From NCBI GenBank assembly GCA_037349105.1, contig JAYJMM010000124.1, positions 1,026,501 to 1,090,500 on the forward strand: a DNA stretch of 64,000 bases, in the 5' to 3' direction. Shown piece by piece: positions 33,121-45,209 of this stretch (its first letter is position 1; each line of letters opens with the position of its first letter). Below the pieces are notes generated by a model. That model searched no databases. It had not been told where the DNA came from and saw only the letters and a list, made by a program, of their open reading frames with translations. The stretch is from Limnomonas spitsbergensis (Eukaryota; Chlorophyta; Chlorophyceae; Chlamydomonadales). The position numbers were made by a program, and so were the translations under genes.

Positions 33121-34857
33121 TAAGCTAGATGTAACCACTTTAAGGCGTTTCATGTCAAAAGTACTTCTTCTCAGATCTCAACTTTCCACCCTGCATGGCG
33201 CCTAAGCACATTGGGTGGGATCTGAGATATCCATACGACCGTGACATTAACATAAGGATACACATCAACCTCAGATATACTGCATGGTTTGCAGCTGGAG
33301 GTGGTGTGCTGCAAGCTAGATCCAAGTACATGTGCATCAGGGCATGGCCGTCACTCAGTGCGCCAGGCGCCACCCGTCAACCATGGTGGTCGCATCCGCC
33401 GGGGTGTTGGAGCAAATAGTCATTTGATGGGCTGTGGGTCATCGCACAGAGCTCAGGAGGGCGGATGGCGTTGTGGCCTGTACAACGGAATGGGAACTGA
33501 ACCTAATCCAGGTGGGTCAGAGTAAAGGGAAGAAAGGCGTGGTAATAAGGTGGCGGAGGATTACTAAACCGTCCTTACCAACACCGACCTGGTAAGAAAT
33601 CCACACGGGCAGCTGTTGATCTCTCGATTGAGTGAAACAGGCGTGGAAGATAAATGGAAAATAACGCATGCATGCACAGATCCATGCAGCACCCTGAAAA
33701 AGCCTCATGCGCTCAACAAGCATGCATCAGCGCATGTGATGCCCCTTCCTATCCCATTTATACTCGTTATGCTTGTGACGGTACCCCATGCAGCACTGAC
33801 ACACGATGGACAAAGGACAAATCATTATTTTACCTCGTACTCTTCCCCTCCCCCCCATTCTCCCGCATCCCCGGGCCCGAGATGTCCCCCCCTCACCTCC
33901 CTCATTCCTCTCTCTTTCCCCCTCTCTTCCTTCTCTTTAACCAGCTCCCGCCTCCCCTTGGCCCTGTCCCTTCCTTCTCCCTCACGTTATCCTCTGGTAG
34001 CCTTACCGTCACCACTCCTACCGCACCCTCCTCTGCTCTGCCTTGGCGGCAGCGACCAGACAGCAGGTGGCTGCCTCCACGCACATATAGCATCAGGTTT
34101 CTCCCTCCTTGCCACGGCTCACAAGACTTAATGGGGATTTCAACACCTCACCCACTGCCCCACACTCAACCCTTACCCCTGCTGCTTCAAACCAGGCCAG
34201 ATGCCATTATACCCTCTGAGGTTAGGGCACCTTGTGATTGGAAATCTGAAACTGAAGAGTGCTTCTTGTCTCCTTCTGCGTACATGCTGTTCACACATTT
34301 GTCCCTACCGCCCACCATAATGCTCTCTGCAAAGCCATCGGTGTGCTGCCGCCCGCATTCAGCCCGGCCGCCTACCACAATGCTTCATACCACCTCTTCA
34401 CACCTCTTCATACCAGGGATCTGTCGCCCGGTGCGTTCACACTAATGCGGCCTGGCTTCAGGGAGGAGTGGCCTGGCTCCACCCATTGATACCTGGGACA
34501 GCTCTGTCTGCAACATGTGCTTCCTGAACCCTGAACATGGGTTTGGTCCCAACCCCGGTGTTCAAGACGCGCAGATCACCCTCAACAGCCCTCCAAACCA
34601 TGAAGACCTATACCATCAACTGCTACCACCCCTAAACTTGAACCCTGCAGGTCGAGCTTATTGCCATGAACACATTATTGTCTGAGGACCAGCAGGCCAG
34701 ACTCTTGGCGGCTTAGGTGGGGCTGGCAGCTGCTCATCAGCTTCTACCTTAAATCTTCTGGTACGGATTGGCTGCCAGGCAGCTGCAAGTATGTGTTGTC
34801 TTATGCGCTGATATAGAGGATCAGTCACAGATGAGGGTATGAGGGTGTGGACGGGCA
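33121..34857. other. Upstream flank of gene B, C/T-rich spacer
   Basis: 33180-33420 is a diverged copy of the small conserved frame found upstream of C, D and E (frameshifted here). 33830-34060 is pyrimidine-rich. A LINE-like shard lies near 34675-34760. The long plus frames at 33616-34445 follow from the pyrimidine-rich composition and are not accepted as genes. Confidence 0.4.
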
Positions 34858-35275
34858 GAAGCTGTTGGGTAGCAGCCTGTGCGTGCTAGATTTTGCGCTG
34901 TTCCAAGGGGGGTGTTATATAGATGAACGCACAAGTATTTGATCTGGTGGAAGCTGTCAAGTAGCTGCCTGTTCGAAATGGCCCAGGCGCTGCCTCACAG
35001 GAGCTGTCATGCAGGTGAAGGCATGAGTATTTGGGCATGTGGAAGCTGCCGAGCAGGCGCCTATGCATAATGGTTCAGGCGCTGCCTCATAGGAGCTGGC
35101 ATGCAGGATAATGTGTGAGTCGTTCGAAAGGTAGAAGCTGTTGAGTAGGTGCCTGTTTGCGCTGGCTAACGCAATGTCCAATAGGAGCAGTCATACAGAT
35201 GAGGGCATGAGGCTGTGAAAAGGTAGAAGCTGCTGAGCAGCTGCACGCATGAGAACATGGGGGTGTGAGAAGGCG
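34858..35275. repeat. 92-bp tandem repeat, about 4.5 copies
   Basis: GAAGCTG starts units at 34858, 34950, 35042, 35134 and 35226, exactly 92 bp apart. Inside are GCGCTGCCTCATAGGAGCTG and GGCATGAGTATTTGGGCATG. A single related piece is at 24410-24440. The minus strand is open through several copies (ITAPV/CMTAP-type repeats), judged an artefact. Confidence 0.85.
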
Positions 35276-35724
35276 AGAGCACAGGTTTGGGGAGGCAAAG
35301 ACGACAGGGTGAACGGCTGAAGGCACGAAAGTGGGTGAAGAATTTCACATGCATTTCGGTAGTTAGGGAATTCTTGCATGTGGATGAGAAATTCCCACGT
35401 GTGAAATGTGTGTGCAGGCATACGGATGTGGCGTATCAGGGGGCTCCCTACCAATGTCCCTTAGTGCGCTCTAGACCATCTTCGGGGGGGGCGGGCAGCT
35501 GGACAATGCGGGGCATACCAGAGCATTGTTAGTGGGGTGCGGGTTTTGGAGAGAGTGGAGGCGGGGCTAAGGGTGGGGAGGGGAGGGGTGCTGCCCCTGA
35601 CCTTGAGATGCGGGTGCCACTTGGGATTGCTTAACATTTAATCTCAAAAAAATGTTTGCCGACGGTTGTGCGAATGGGCAGTTGACACCCCCCAATCACC
35701 CATGTGGCCACGTAGCCATATACG

Positions 35725-36400
35725 ATGAACCTCTCCTAGGCAACGGTAACGCTTTACCCTGAACCCTGAACATCTGCTTGGCTTCTGTCCCGCTGAACCC
35801 TGAAACCTGCCCCCCTGTTAGCTACCACCCCACCTAACCCTGAACCCTGAACCTCTGCTAGACTACCCCGACGCTTAACCCTGAACCCTGAACTCCTCTT
35901 ACGCCACCGTCACGCATAATTCTGAACCCTGAACTCCTCCTAGGTCACCGACCCGCTGAACCCCTCCTAGGCTACCGTTCTGCTTAACCCTTAACCCCTC
36001 TTAGGTTGCCGTACTTCCTAACCCTGAACCCCTCCTAGGCTACTGGACAAATCTGAACCCCTCCTAGGCTACTGCACAAACCTGAACCCCTCCTAGGCTA
36101 CTGCACAAACCTGAACCCCTTCTAGGCTACTGCACAAACCTGAACCCTCCTAGGCTACTGCACAAACCTGAACCCCTCCTAGGCTACTGCACAAACCTGA
36201 ACCCCTCCTAGGCTCATGTCCCCCTTTACTTTCAAACCCTCCTAGGCTACCGTCCCCCTGACCCTGAACCCCTCCTAGGCTACCGTCCCCCTGACCCTGA
36301 ACCCATCCTAGGCTACCGTACCCCTCACCCTGAACCCATCCTTTGCTGACGTCTTGCTGCCCCCTTAACCTTGATCCCTGAACTCTTTGTAGGGTACCGC
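35725..36400. repeat. CCTAGGCTACCG minisatellite between genes B and C
   Basis: Same ~37-bp family as 26780-27550, with a subfamily of 28-30 bp units (CTACTGCACAAACCTGAACC plus CCTCCTAGG) at 36040-36210. Confidence 0.9.
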
Positions 36401-36404
36401 CCCG

Positions 36405-37370
36405 CTGGTTTACTTGGTGGATGTCCCGTCCCAGAGGTGCTGCAGCTAGTGGACGCTGCCTACAAACAGGCGCAGTTGGAGGCGACTAGCAGAGGAGACC
36501 CCAGGGACCCCGCCACCGATCACTAGTCTGCGGCCGCCTACCGCACATGGTTCAAGCCTATGTTCGGCGCCGTACTGGCGCATGCTGGGAGCCGCACCGG
36601 CATCATAAATAGATAAATAAATAACCAGCATCAGGGTGTGGGCTTGTGTGCGCACAAACTAACGGCTGTGGCTGTGTGTGATGAGCATGTCTGACATGCT
36701 GCTGCCAGCTATACTGGGCTAGGGTAGATGGCGAGCATGTGGAGGATGCGCTATATGTCTGCTGCCATTGCCCTAGTGTCAAGGAGACGCTCAGAGAGCA
36801 GGGTTAGGCCTGTCTCCCGGAGGAACCCACCGACTTTCACCATCTTCAGTCTTTTACCTGGACAGGCATCAGTGCTGCGCAATTGCGCCGTCATTCGGAA
36901 ATCTTGTCTGTAATTACGGTCCATTACTGGTACATTACTGGTACAAGTAGCTGAATTAGCCTTGCAATCACGGTGACTGAGCCACCGGTTATTCAGCCAC
37001 CATAAGAACCCTAATCGGCCCAGCACTGACAGGCATGGGCGGAAGGCTCTGGCTTTTGTTGAGGAGATGGTCAATGTCAGTCAGGGTATTTCCTTCTTAT
37101 TCATCTCCTTGTATGTTTCTCGTTGCCTTTTTCCTCAAATATCCTTCTCCCAACCTTACCTGTGGGCGCCCTTGTTGTTGTTAGGAAGGTGAACTGCTTT
37201 CCTGTATTTCCTCTTGTGCCTTCTTCCTAGCCGTCTTCATGTTTGCCTTCGTGGTCGACGTTAAGTTAAGCAGGGCCCAGAGGTGTAATGTCAATACGTC
37301 ATGAACTGTTGGGCGCCCATGCGGATGAGCCTTTTTTAATAGGGCCCAGAGACATGACGTCATTGACATG
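36405..37370 (+). mobile_element. LINE-type retrotransposon 3' part
   Basis: The plus strand holds, in order, broken coding for VPEVLQLVDAAYKQAQLEAT, YRTWFKPMFGAVLAHAGSR, a zinc-knuckle segment (WARVDGEHVEDALYVCCHCP then SVKETLREQG; the second Cys of CxxC is Tyr here), RHGRKALAFVEEMVNVSQG, then the non-coding 3' end GTTGGGCGCCCATGCGGATG...CAGAGACATGACGTCATTGAC. C-x2-C...EDxxHxxxxCP is the C-terminal knuckle of non-LTR retrotransposons. The reverse transcriptase domain is missing. Confidence 0.55.
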
Positions 37371-38633
37371 TCTTACCCTGCCATATAACTTATCTAACAG
37401 GGTGTGTGCTAGAGGCGTTGTTTTCCTTTTTATTCGAGGGGGGCTTTTCCGTATGTCTACTCTTTTATGTCCGCACTTCCTTTTCCCAAGTTTAGTAGTT
37501 TCAACGAGACAGTTGGACGCTATTGCGGACGAGCCTTACTTTGTTCCAGACCTGTGTGATTTCATTGGCTTCTTGGGGTCATGAGTTCATTTGTTTGACT
37601 ATGTAATTGGGCTGAGCGGCCGAGCCATTTTTTAGCAAGGCCCAGAGGTCAATGACATGACACCTCTGGGCCCTGCCAAAAAAAGGTAGGCTGCGTGGGC
37701 GCTCAACTGCCCAGTTGGGAGAAAAGAAAATGGCCCAGGGGTGTAACGTCATTGATATGCCATTGAGCGACACTGAAGGGGCTGCATTGGACTTTTTGGT
37801 GAATTGATAGGGTTTCCACCAGACGGTAAGTCCTCCAGAATGGACGGTACAGATCCGGGTCGGGGAGATGTAGCCCCCATAATGATGCTACGGCCAGATA
37901 CTAGTACCCTACTGGCAGGGCCCAGATAGAGGTGTGATGTCATTGACTATTACCCCACTACCCCACTACAACGACAGGGTTACTCTGGCGCACATGATTA
38001 ACGCATCAAGGGTACAACCCCTTTGGTTCAACCCAAGGAAAACATGGCTAAGCAGCCTTTGAAACACACATCATTGATTAATTGATATCCCGTACCCTGT
38101 GTAAGTGTAGGAGACCTAGCAACTGCAAACCAGCTCCGTAGTAACAAAACATGTCAACAACTCGACAGACACTCTTAACATGGTCTTAATTTGTCCACAT
38201 ACCATTGAACTCTAACCGCAAACCAAAACAGTAATTCATAAATTTAAGAAATAAACAGCCCAGCCCAGATATAACAGTTTTTTACGATGCCCCATTCTGG
38301 GCTGGCACTTGAACAGTGCCAATTGGCCAGCAAGCCATTCATCATCAGTTAGTGCAGCAAGGGTATGCCTCCATCTCCTCTGCCAACCTTCTGAATCCAG
38401 ATCTGTAGAGGCTCAATCAGAAAGGCAAACGGGGCAAGCAATTCGAATTCCATGTATCAGCTTGACTGTTTGAGCACCAAAGTCACGCCACTTCAGTCAA
38501 AGTCAAAGACACCTTAGATAGTCGGGTTTAAGGCAATGAAGTTTGGCCAGTGTGCATCCAATCTTCCTACGAAGAACCCAAGTTCTGTGTTCAAGCTCGT
38601 ACCGGGTATGTACCAGTTGCTTATATGCCCTAT
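37371..38633. other. Repeat-rich 3' flank of gene C
   Basis: 37595-37960 holds back-to-back LINE-type ends (plus, then inverted TCAATGACATGACACCTCTG with GCTCAACTGCCCAGTTGGGA) and a block starting GCCATTGAGCGACACTGAAG that recurs at 46965, 55545 and, diverged, 63110. 38000-38633 is the 3' flank of gene C and matches those of D and E closely. Confidence 0.5.
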
Positions 38634-41615
38634 TTATAAGTCAGAAACAAAGTTTGGAAGACCCAGCTTCACCAAAGCCGAAGACAGCATGCTACGTTCT
38701 ATGGCATTAAAGCTGGACAACTTTGCCTTAGCCACGGGCAGGAAAGCATCAGTGAAGGCTGCGTTGGTGTGCCCCAGCGTCGCCATGGCCCATAGAGTGT
38801 TGGCCAAGGCTTGAGAGTTGAAGTCGGGCAGCTTGGCCTTTGCCACAATGAGGAGAGCATCCGTGAAGGCTGCATTAGTGTGCCGCTGCGTCGCCATGGA
38901 CCAAAGAGTGTTGGCCAGGTTCTGGGAGGTGAAGTCGGGCAGCTTTTTCTCTGCTTCAAGGAGGAGAGCAGTTGTGAAGGCGGCATTGGTGTGCCCCAGC
39001 GTTGCCATGGCCCATAGAGTATTGGCCAAGGCTTGCGAGGTGAAGTCGGGCAGTTTGCTCCTTGCCTCAATGAGAAGATAATCAGTGAAGGCAGCATTGG
39101 TGTGCGCCAGCGTCGCCATGGCCCATAGAGTGTTGGCCAAGGCTTGCGAGTTGAAGTCAGGAAGCTTTTTCTCTGCCTCAAGGAGGAGAGAAGTTGTGAA
39201 GGCGGCATTGGTGTGCCCCAGCGTCGCCATGGCCCAGAGAGTGTTTGACAGGTTTTGCGAGTTGAAGTCATGCAGCTTATCCTTTGCCACTGAGAGAAGA
39301 GCATCTGTGAAGGCTGCATTTGTGTGACCTATCGTCGCCATGGCCCAAAGAGTGTTGGCCAATGCTTGCGAGTTGAAGTCGGGCAGCTTGCTCTTAGCCA
39401 CTTTGAGAAGAGCAACCGTGAAGGCTGCGTTGGTGTGCCTGAGTTTTGCCATGGCCCAGATGGTGTTGGCCAGATCTTGCGAATTGAAGGCAGACAGCTT
39501 TTCCTCTGCCTCTAGGAGGAGATCAGTCGTGAAAGCTTTGTCGGTGTACCCTAGCTTTGCCAAAGACAAGATAGTGTTGGCAAGCTCTTGTGGATTGAAA
39601 TCTGACATGACACCTGACCCAGCTTTTCGGACCAAAGCAGACAGCAATGGCCCATCTCGAAAATTCAGCTTGGCCAGCGCGTACATGCAGTTTGATAGTC
39701 CTTGGGAACCCATTTCCGGCACATGCTGCCTGACCAGTTCCGCTAGCATTGATACAGTTTCCGTCTCCCTCCCTCCTGACCTGCCTGGGCCCCAGATCAG
39801 CTTTGAAGCTTTCATTATGGCGGCTGAGGCATGAATGAAATTGAAGCTGGGCCCGAGCTCCACAGCTATAGTGCGCAGCTGCTCCAGAGTACCGCAGTCT
39901 CTGATCATGCGAGTAAGCTGTCTAACATCTACGCTACTGCTCCCTCCATATGTATCTGTGTGAAGCTCAACATCAGGGGGGATGCTGCCCTCCCTTGTTC
40001 CAGACCTGTCACCTGCCGGCTGTGGATGATCCGCCCAATTCACACATTGTTGCAGCCGATGTGGCCGTGGGGCTAGCGGGACATCTGCTGGATTTCCTCT
40101 GCTGCCGTCGCCAGCCGCTGATACTGCAACGTATGGTCCATTCAGGTTGCTTGCATCCCGACCATAAGGTTGCGTCAACCTGCTGGTGCCGATGGAGAGC
40201 TGTGTCGAGCGATGATGCATCCCATGCAGCTTCAGACTACTGACACCCTGCACAGTATGAGGAACATGGATATATGACTCCTTTCGGAAATAATATGTTT
40301 CCAGGGGTCAATCGGTTCAAAGACAAATTGCATGAGTGACCTCATGTGGCAGAATATTTCTCCCACATTTTCTTGCATCCTTCATCTTTTCCATATGAGT
40401 GCAACACCGATAGTAAGTGCTTATATTAGCAGACAGACCAAACCTCCTGAGCAGGGCCGCTGAGGACCATTGCTATCTGCTTTGATCCGCTGAGGACCCC
40501 TGGCCATAGGCTGCAATGCAGATGCTCAAATACAGCTGACGCGCGCAAGCAAAAGCAAAGCCAGTACCTTAGCCTGGTTGGCTACATTCACTGTGCAACA
40601 CTGAGTGTCTATAAGGGTACACTAATAATTATTTCAGGGTGCCCCACCCTTTTCTTGCGGGGCTGCCAGGTGGCCAGGCGGCCATTGCTAGGTCGACGAA
40701 GGCTTACCCTTGCAGCCAGTCCATGAGGGCCCTATCTAACCTTACAGCCGGTGCCGCATAAAGTGATGCAGCTAGCCTGTGGCGGAATAGCGCACCAGAT
40801 AAACATCGATGGGCGGCCACAAGACTATCCTAGACTGATGGGAACCAAACCTTGACTAGCCTACAGCCGGTGGCCTGAGCATCAGGGCTGAATAAGTTCC
40901 TCAATCCCTCATCCATACATTTGAAGCTGTTCTTGAAGCGCTAAAGAAGTACAGGGAGCATAAGGGGCCACATTCTGATGCGCTGACTTTTAAGAGTGCG
41001 GTATTTGATATCGCAAATCACCTTCACGGCATAGCGTGGCTGCTGGGCAGCTACCACTACCACTAGATAGGCGGATGGGGACCAAGCCAAGCCCAGCTCA
41101 AGCCCTCATGCATGCTCCCTCTCAATCTATCAGGCTCCAGCTTAATCTCTGATGCCACAGATAAATCCCTCATGCCACACAGCTCAATCCCTCATGCCCC
41201 AGCTGTATGCCTCATGCCCCACCGTAATCCCTCATGCTAGGATAGATAGCCACAGCTCAATCACTGATGCCTCATATCAATTACTCATGCCTTAGCTCAA
41301 GCCCTCATTTACTCATCCCCTAGATCATTCAGCAGCCCTTCAGGCCTGAGGCAGCTTATTCCGTCCCGTTAACGCGTTCGGATCGACTACGCCACAAACA
41401 GCATTACTCACCACGACATTTTGATAATCTGATGCTTTGAAGGCGAGTGCAGACATGTTAAGAGTGGAGAGGCCCATCAATGATCCTCGAACGCCGGGCA
41501 GGAGACGAAGTGGACGAGGCGAGTACCGAGCTGACAAGGCGGGGGGGTCGAGGCGTGTTGAGGGAACATGATGACGAGGCGATGACACTGTCCATCGACC
41601 CAGATAAGACGCCAT
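38634..41615 (-). CDS. OPR-like repeat protein C (2 coding exons)
   Basis: Coding exons 41412-41615 (MASYLGRWTVSSPRHHVPST...) and 38634-40247 join in phase 0 (donor GTCGTG|GTGAGT, acceptor catactgtgcag) for 605 residues, the longest of the array. After the likely transit peptide and a Gly/Pro/Gln linker come LRTIAVELGPSFNFIHASAA, a degenerate repeat (SNCMYALAKLNF), eight 37-residue repeats (LANTLWAMATLGHTNAAF type; the first two are LANTILSLAKLGYTDKAF and LANTIWAMAKLRHTNAAF) and the half repeat FNAIERSMLSSALVKLGL. The extra repeats relative to D and E are near-identical internal copies, which points to recent 111-bp duplications. The 5' exon (ends 41722, donor GTAGGA) has a one-base loss compared with D, so its ATGCCCCAACCG frame stops early and MASYLG is the likely start. 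Confidence 0.8.
41095..41345 (-). repeat. 20-bp minisatellite in the intron of gene C
   Basis: CTCATGCCCCAGCTGTATGC-type units; same position and unit as in the introns of B, D and E. Confidence 0.75.
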
Positions 41616-42058
41616 CTCGCTGCAGGTGGACAGAGGGGCAGGATGCAGGGAGAAAAATCAATACGTAAATCAAAGTTGACGGGAAGATCGCCGCGGAAGC
41701 AAGGTTCACAAATATTCCTACCGGTGTCCGACGGATGATCAGTCGATGAAGAAGCAGAGATGATCAGGCAGCTGATTCGGGAACCTCGCCTAATGTTAGC
41801 AAGCCACCCGTGCGCCATGAGGCGGGGTCGTAGAAATTGGGTTGAAGAAGTGGGGAGTTTGGACGAACGGTTGGGGCATGTTCGACGATCTGCTGACCAC
41901 AGCCGCGATTGAAGGTTTCTGTTTCTTAAGAAACCGGTCGATGCAACTTCTGCGAGATGCTTGAGAGCAAAATAAATTCTTCTCTAATTTCAAAGTTTTA
42001 CCCTGCGCCATGGCAGGCGCAGAGTGGGTGGGGTCAGAGATACCCATCACGTCAACAT

Positions 42059-42253
42059 ATGGATGCCATCAATGCATCAACGTCAGCTATGCTGCATAAT
42101 TTGCAGCTGGAGGTGGCGCGCTGCAAGCAACATACCGGTGCAGTGCATGCCCGCATGGCCGCCACTCAGTGCGCCATGCGCCATCTTTGGACGTTGGCGG
42201 TCAGATCTGCCGCGGAAATTGTGCGGGGCAGAGGGTCATCCGTAGGGCTTTGA
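42059..42253 (+). CDS. Small conserved frame divergent from gene C
   Basis: A 64-residue plus-strand frame (MDAINASTSAMLHNLQLEVA...) begins about 330 bp upstream of the gene C 5' exon donor, in divergent orientation. Related frames lie upstream of D (51071-51238) and E (60115-60312). The E copy differs by an added TCA triplet that keeps the frame, and C and D differ without frameshifts, which hints at coding. Against this, the copies upstream of B and at 59519 are frameshifted. No family recognised; it could be a decayed transposon piece. Confidence 0.25.
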   Translation: MDAINASTSAMLHNLQLEVARCKQHTGAVHARMAATQCAMRHLWTLAVRSAAEIVRGRGSSVGL

Positions 42254-43439
42254 TCGCACTGAGCGCAGGAGGGCGCTGCGGACTTGTACAACGGAATGAA
42301 AACAAAGCCCTATCCAGGCCCTGGGTAGGCGGGGTGAGGAGGGCATGAAACAGGAGCGGAAGATACATGCATAGACCCATGCAGCAGGTTATGCAAAAAC
42401 CTCATACCCTAAATATACGTGTATCCCCCACCATCCCCGCCCGCAATGTCTCTTCTCTCTCACCCTCACCCACCCTCCCTCCCTTCGCCCACCCTCTGCC
42501 CTTGGGCCTGTCCCCTTCACCCCCTCTGACATAAACCTCGGGTGGCTTGCCATCATCATTCCCAACGCACCTTCCTCTGCTCTCTCTTGGCGGGAGCGGC
42601 CCGGACGCAGGTGTCTACCTCAACCCACAAGGCAGCATATTTTTTCCTCCTAGCCAGTTGCTACGGCCAAAGTGCCTTGATAAGGACTAGGTGAGCCAGG
42701 TCGGGATGGTGGGGAATTCTTGCATGTCATTGGAATGGGCGGATGGGAAATCCTCACATGCGAAACGTGTGTGTGCAGGCATGCGCATGTGATGTATCCC
42801 GAGGGTCGCTATCAATGTTCATTTAGTGTGCACCAGACCATCTTCAGGGGGGTGGGCGGTCAGCTGGGCGATGCGGGGCCTACCAGAGCATTGTTGGGAA
42901 GGTGCGGGGCGGCCACCCCTGGGCCACTTGGCAACCAACTCTCACCTCGCCTGAAGCCTGGGTCCCAAGCAGCATGGCTAGCTGCACTAGACCCTGCAGG
43001 CCATATGCCCGTTTTTCGCTGAAGTGTAGCTGACGCACTGAAGACTAAACAGTTTCCACTAAAACAGAAACATCGAGGGGATGAGGGGCAGCCGCCATTT
43101 GGTCAATAGAGACCAAACCGTGACCAGCATACGGCCAGTGGCTTAAGCAACACAGCTGCTGGATGCAACAGACCATACCAACCGTAGGCTGGTTTGTATC
43201 TGAAGTGTACCTGAAGCACTCTGAAAAGAACAGTGTGGATCATGAGGAGGGTTACTGCAATCTGAATCTGCGAGTAAACAGCCGTATGTGCCTGCTTGCT
43301 CCTCAAGGATCGCAGCTGTAGGACGACAGGTGTGGATGCCACTGGGATTGCTTCACCTTTGATCTCAGAAATAGGTTTACCAACGGTGGGGCAAATAGGC
43401 AGTTGACACCGCCCAATCAGCCATATAGCTATGGACACA
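42254..43439. other. Spacer nearly identical to 60313-61490
   Basis: No accepted gene. A pyrimidine-rich part (42430-42560) and a block starting GGTGAGCCAGGTCGGGATGG match the spacer upstream of gene E almost base for base up to about 43280, where the E copy gains a 19-bp array. Confidence 0.6.
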
Positions 43440-43830
43440 TGAACCCTGGGCACCTCACAGGCAACCGTACAGCGTAGCCTTAAACCCTGAACCCCTCCTA
43501 GGCTACCGTACCGCTTTACCCTGAACCCCTCCTAGGCTACCGTACTGCTTTACCCTGCACCCTGAACCTCTGCTAGGCTACCGTCCCGATGAGGCACTAC
43601 ACCCTGAACCCTGAACCTCAACTAGACTAACCCTACTAACCCCAGGCTTAAGCCTGGACCCCGAACGCCTCCTAGGCTTTCGCACACGCTTACAGCCTTC
43701 CTAGGCGTATGTCCCACTTCCCTTTCAAACCCTCCTAGGCTACCGTCCCCCTGAACCACTCATCCTGAATCCACGTTTGATGCCGTCTCGCTGCCCCCTT
43801 AACTCTGATCCCTGAGCTCCTCCTAGGGTA
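43440..43830. repeat. CCTAGGCTACCG minisatellite
   Basis: About ten degenerate units (CCCCTCCTAGGCTACCGTAC, then CGCTTTACCCTGAACC), directly followed by the LINE-type fragment. Confidence 0.85.
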
Positions 43831-44640
43831 CTGTCTCGCTGGTTTACTTGGTGAATGTCCCGTCCCATAGGTGCTGCAGCTAGTGGACGCCGCCTACAAA
43901 TGGCGCAGTTGGAGGCGACTAGCAGAGGAGAACCCAGGGACCATGCCACCAATCACAAGCCGACGGCCGGCGCCGTACTGGCGCATGCTGGGAGACGCAC
44001 CAACAACAGAAAGGAAGAACCAGCAACAGGGTGTTTGCCTGTGTGCGCACACTCTATTGGCTATGGCTCTGTGCCCTTGGCATGGCTGACATGCTGCTGC
44101 CAGCGGTGCTGGGCTAAGGTAGATGGTGAGCATGTGGAGGATGCGCTACATGTCTGCTGCCAGCGGTGCTGGGCTAAGGTAGATGGCGAGCATGTGGAGG
44201 ATGTGCTACATGTCTGCTGCCAGCGGTGCTGGGCTAGGGTAGATGGCAAGCATGTGGGGGATGCGCTATATGTCTGCTGCCAGTGCCCTAGTGTCAAGGA
44301 GACGCTCAGAGAGAGGGGTTAGGCATGCCTCCTGGAGGGCGCCAGGCACGGACTTACACCATACGTAGTTGTGTACCGTGATAGGCATGGGTGGAAGAGC
44401 CACTCCCTGCCACGGACGCCCTCCTGCCTCTTCCTTTTATGGAGTCACATCCATGCTTGTTGTCTGTCAGAAGATTAACATGGCCCCTGCATGGGCGGAA
44501 GACTCTGGCTTTTGTGGAGGAGATGGTAAACGTCATTCAGGGTGTTTTCCTTCGTTGTGCACCTTTGTCTCTTTCTTGCCCCTCCCTCTTGCCTTCAATA
44601 TCCCTCTCCCAACTTCACTGTTTGGGGCCGGGAGATAAAC
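43831..44640 (+). mobile_element. LINE-type fragment with triplicated zinc knuckle
   Basis: The plus strand is open at 43855-44322. It contains the VLAHAGRR segment and then three 60-bp units (starting at 44101, 44161 and 44221) that each encode CCQRCWAKVDGEHVEDALHV, followed by CCQCPSVKETLRERG. The C-x2-C and H-x4-CP pattern is the C-terminal knuckle of non-LTR elements; the triplication is exact in length and in frame. The tail holds HGRKTLAFVEEMVNVIQGVF. No reverse transcriptase is present. Confidence 0.6.
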
Positions 44641-45209
44641 TGAAATATGTATTTGTCTTTTGTTTGCAGGCAAGCATATGTGCATTACATAATTGAAGGT
44701 CAAACAGGGCACATCAGCTGCTGCTCCAGTTGTTTTTTCTGCTGCTGCTGCTGCCTCATGGGGGCGATGGTGACCTGGTGATGCTGCCATAAGGATCGTA
44801 GCTGCAGGATGACACGTCGGCGCTGCTTCACTGCATGTCTCTCTCGACAGGAACACGGTTCTGCTGCTGTTGACACCAGGTGCGGATTTCTAGAGGATTC
44901 CTTGACCTTAACATTATTTAACACCCCTAAACCTGAACCGGGGATAGGGTAGATGGCGGGGAGAGGCAAGTGGCGTGTTCTTATTGACTGTAGATGCAAT
45001 GAGGTGGTGGCAGAGCCGGCTGAGCGGGGGTGAGAGGAGGGTTATGGAGAGAGGGGAGGGGGGCTAAGGGTGGGGAGGAGAGGGGTGCTGCACTTGACTT
45101 CATGTGCAGATGCCACTGGGATTGCTTAACCTTTAATCTTAGAAAAAGTTGGCCGACGGTGGGGCAAATGGGCAGTTGACACCCCCCAATCACCCATGTG
45201 GCCACGTAG
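44641..45209. other. Spacer matching 61560-62110
   Basis: No gene seen. A CTG repeat (44723-44760) and a block GTGACCTGGTGATGCTGCC are shared with the spacer upstream of gene E. Confidence 0.5.

Noticed and set aside
33616..34445. Plus-strand frames of 171 and 263 codons
   Set aside because: Both run through a pyrimidine-rich stretch that gives Pro/Ser/Leu in any frame; no conserved counterpart in sister units.
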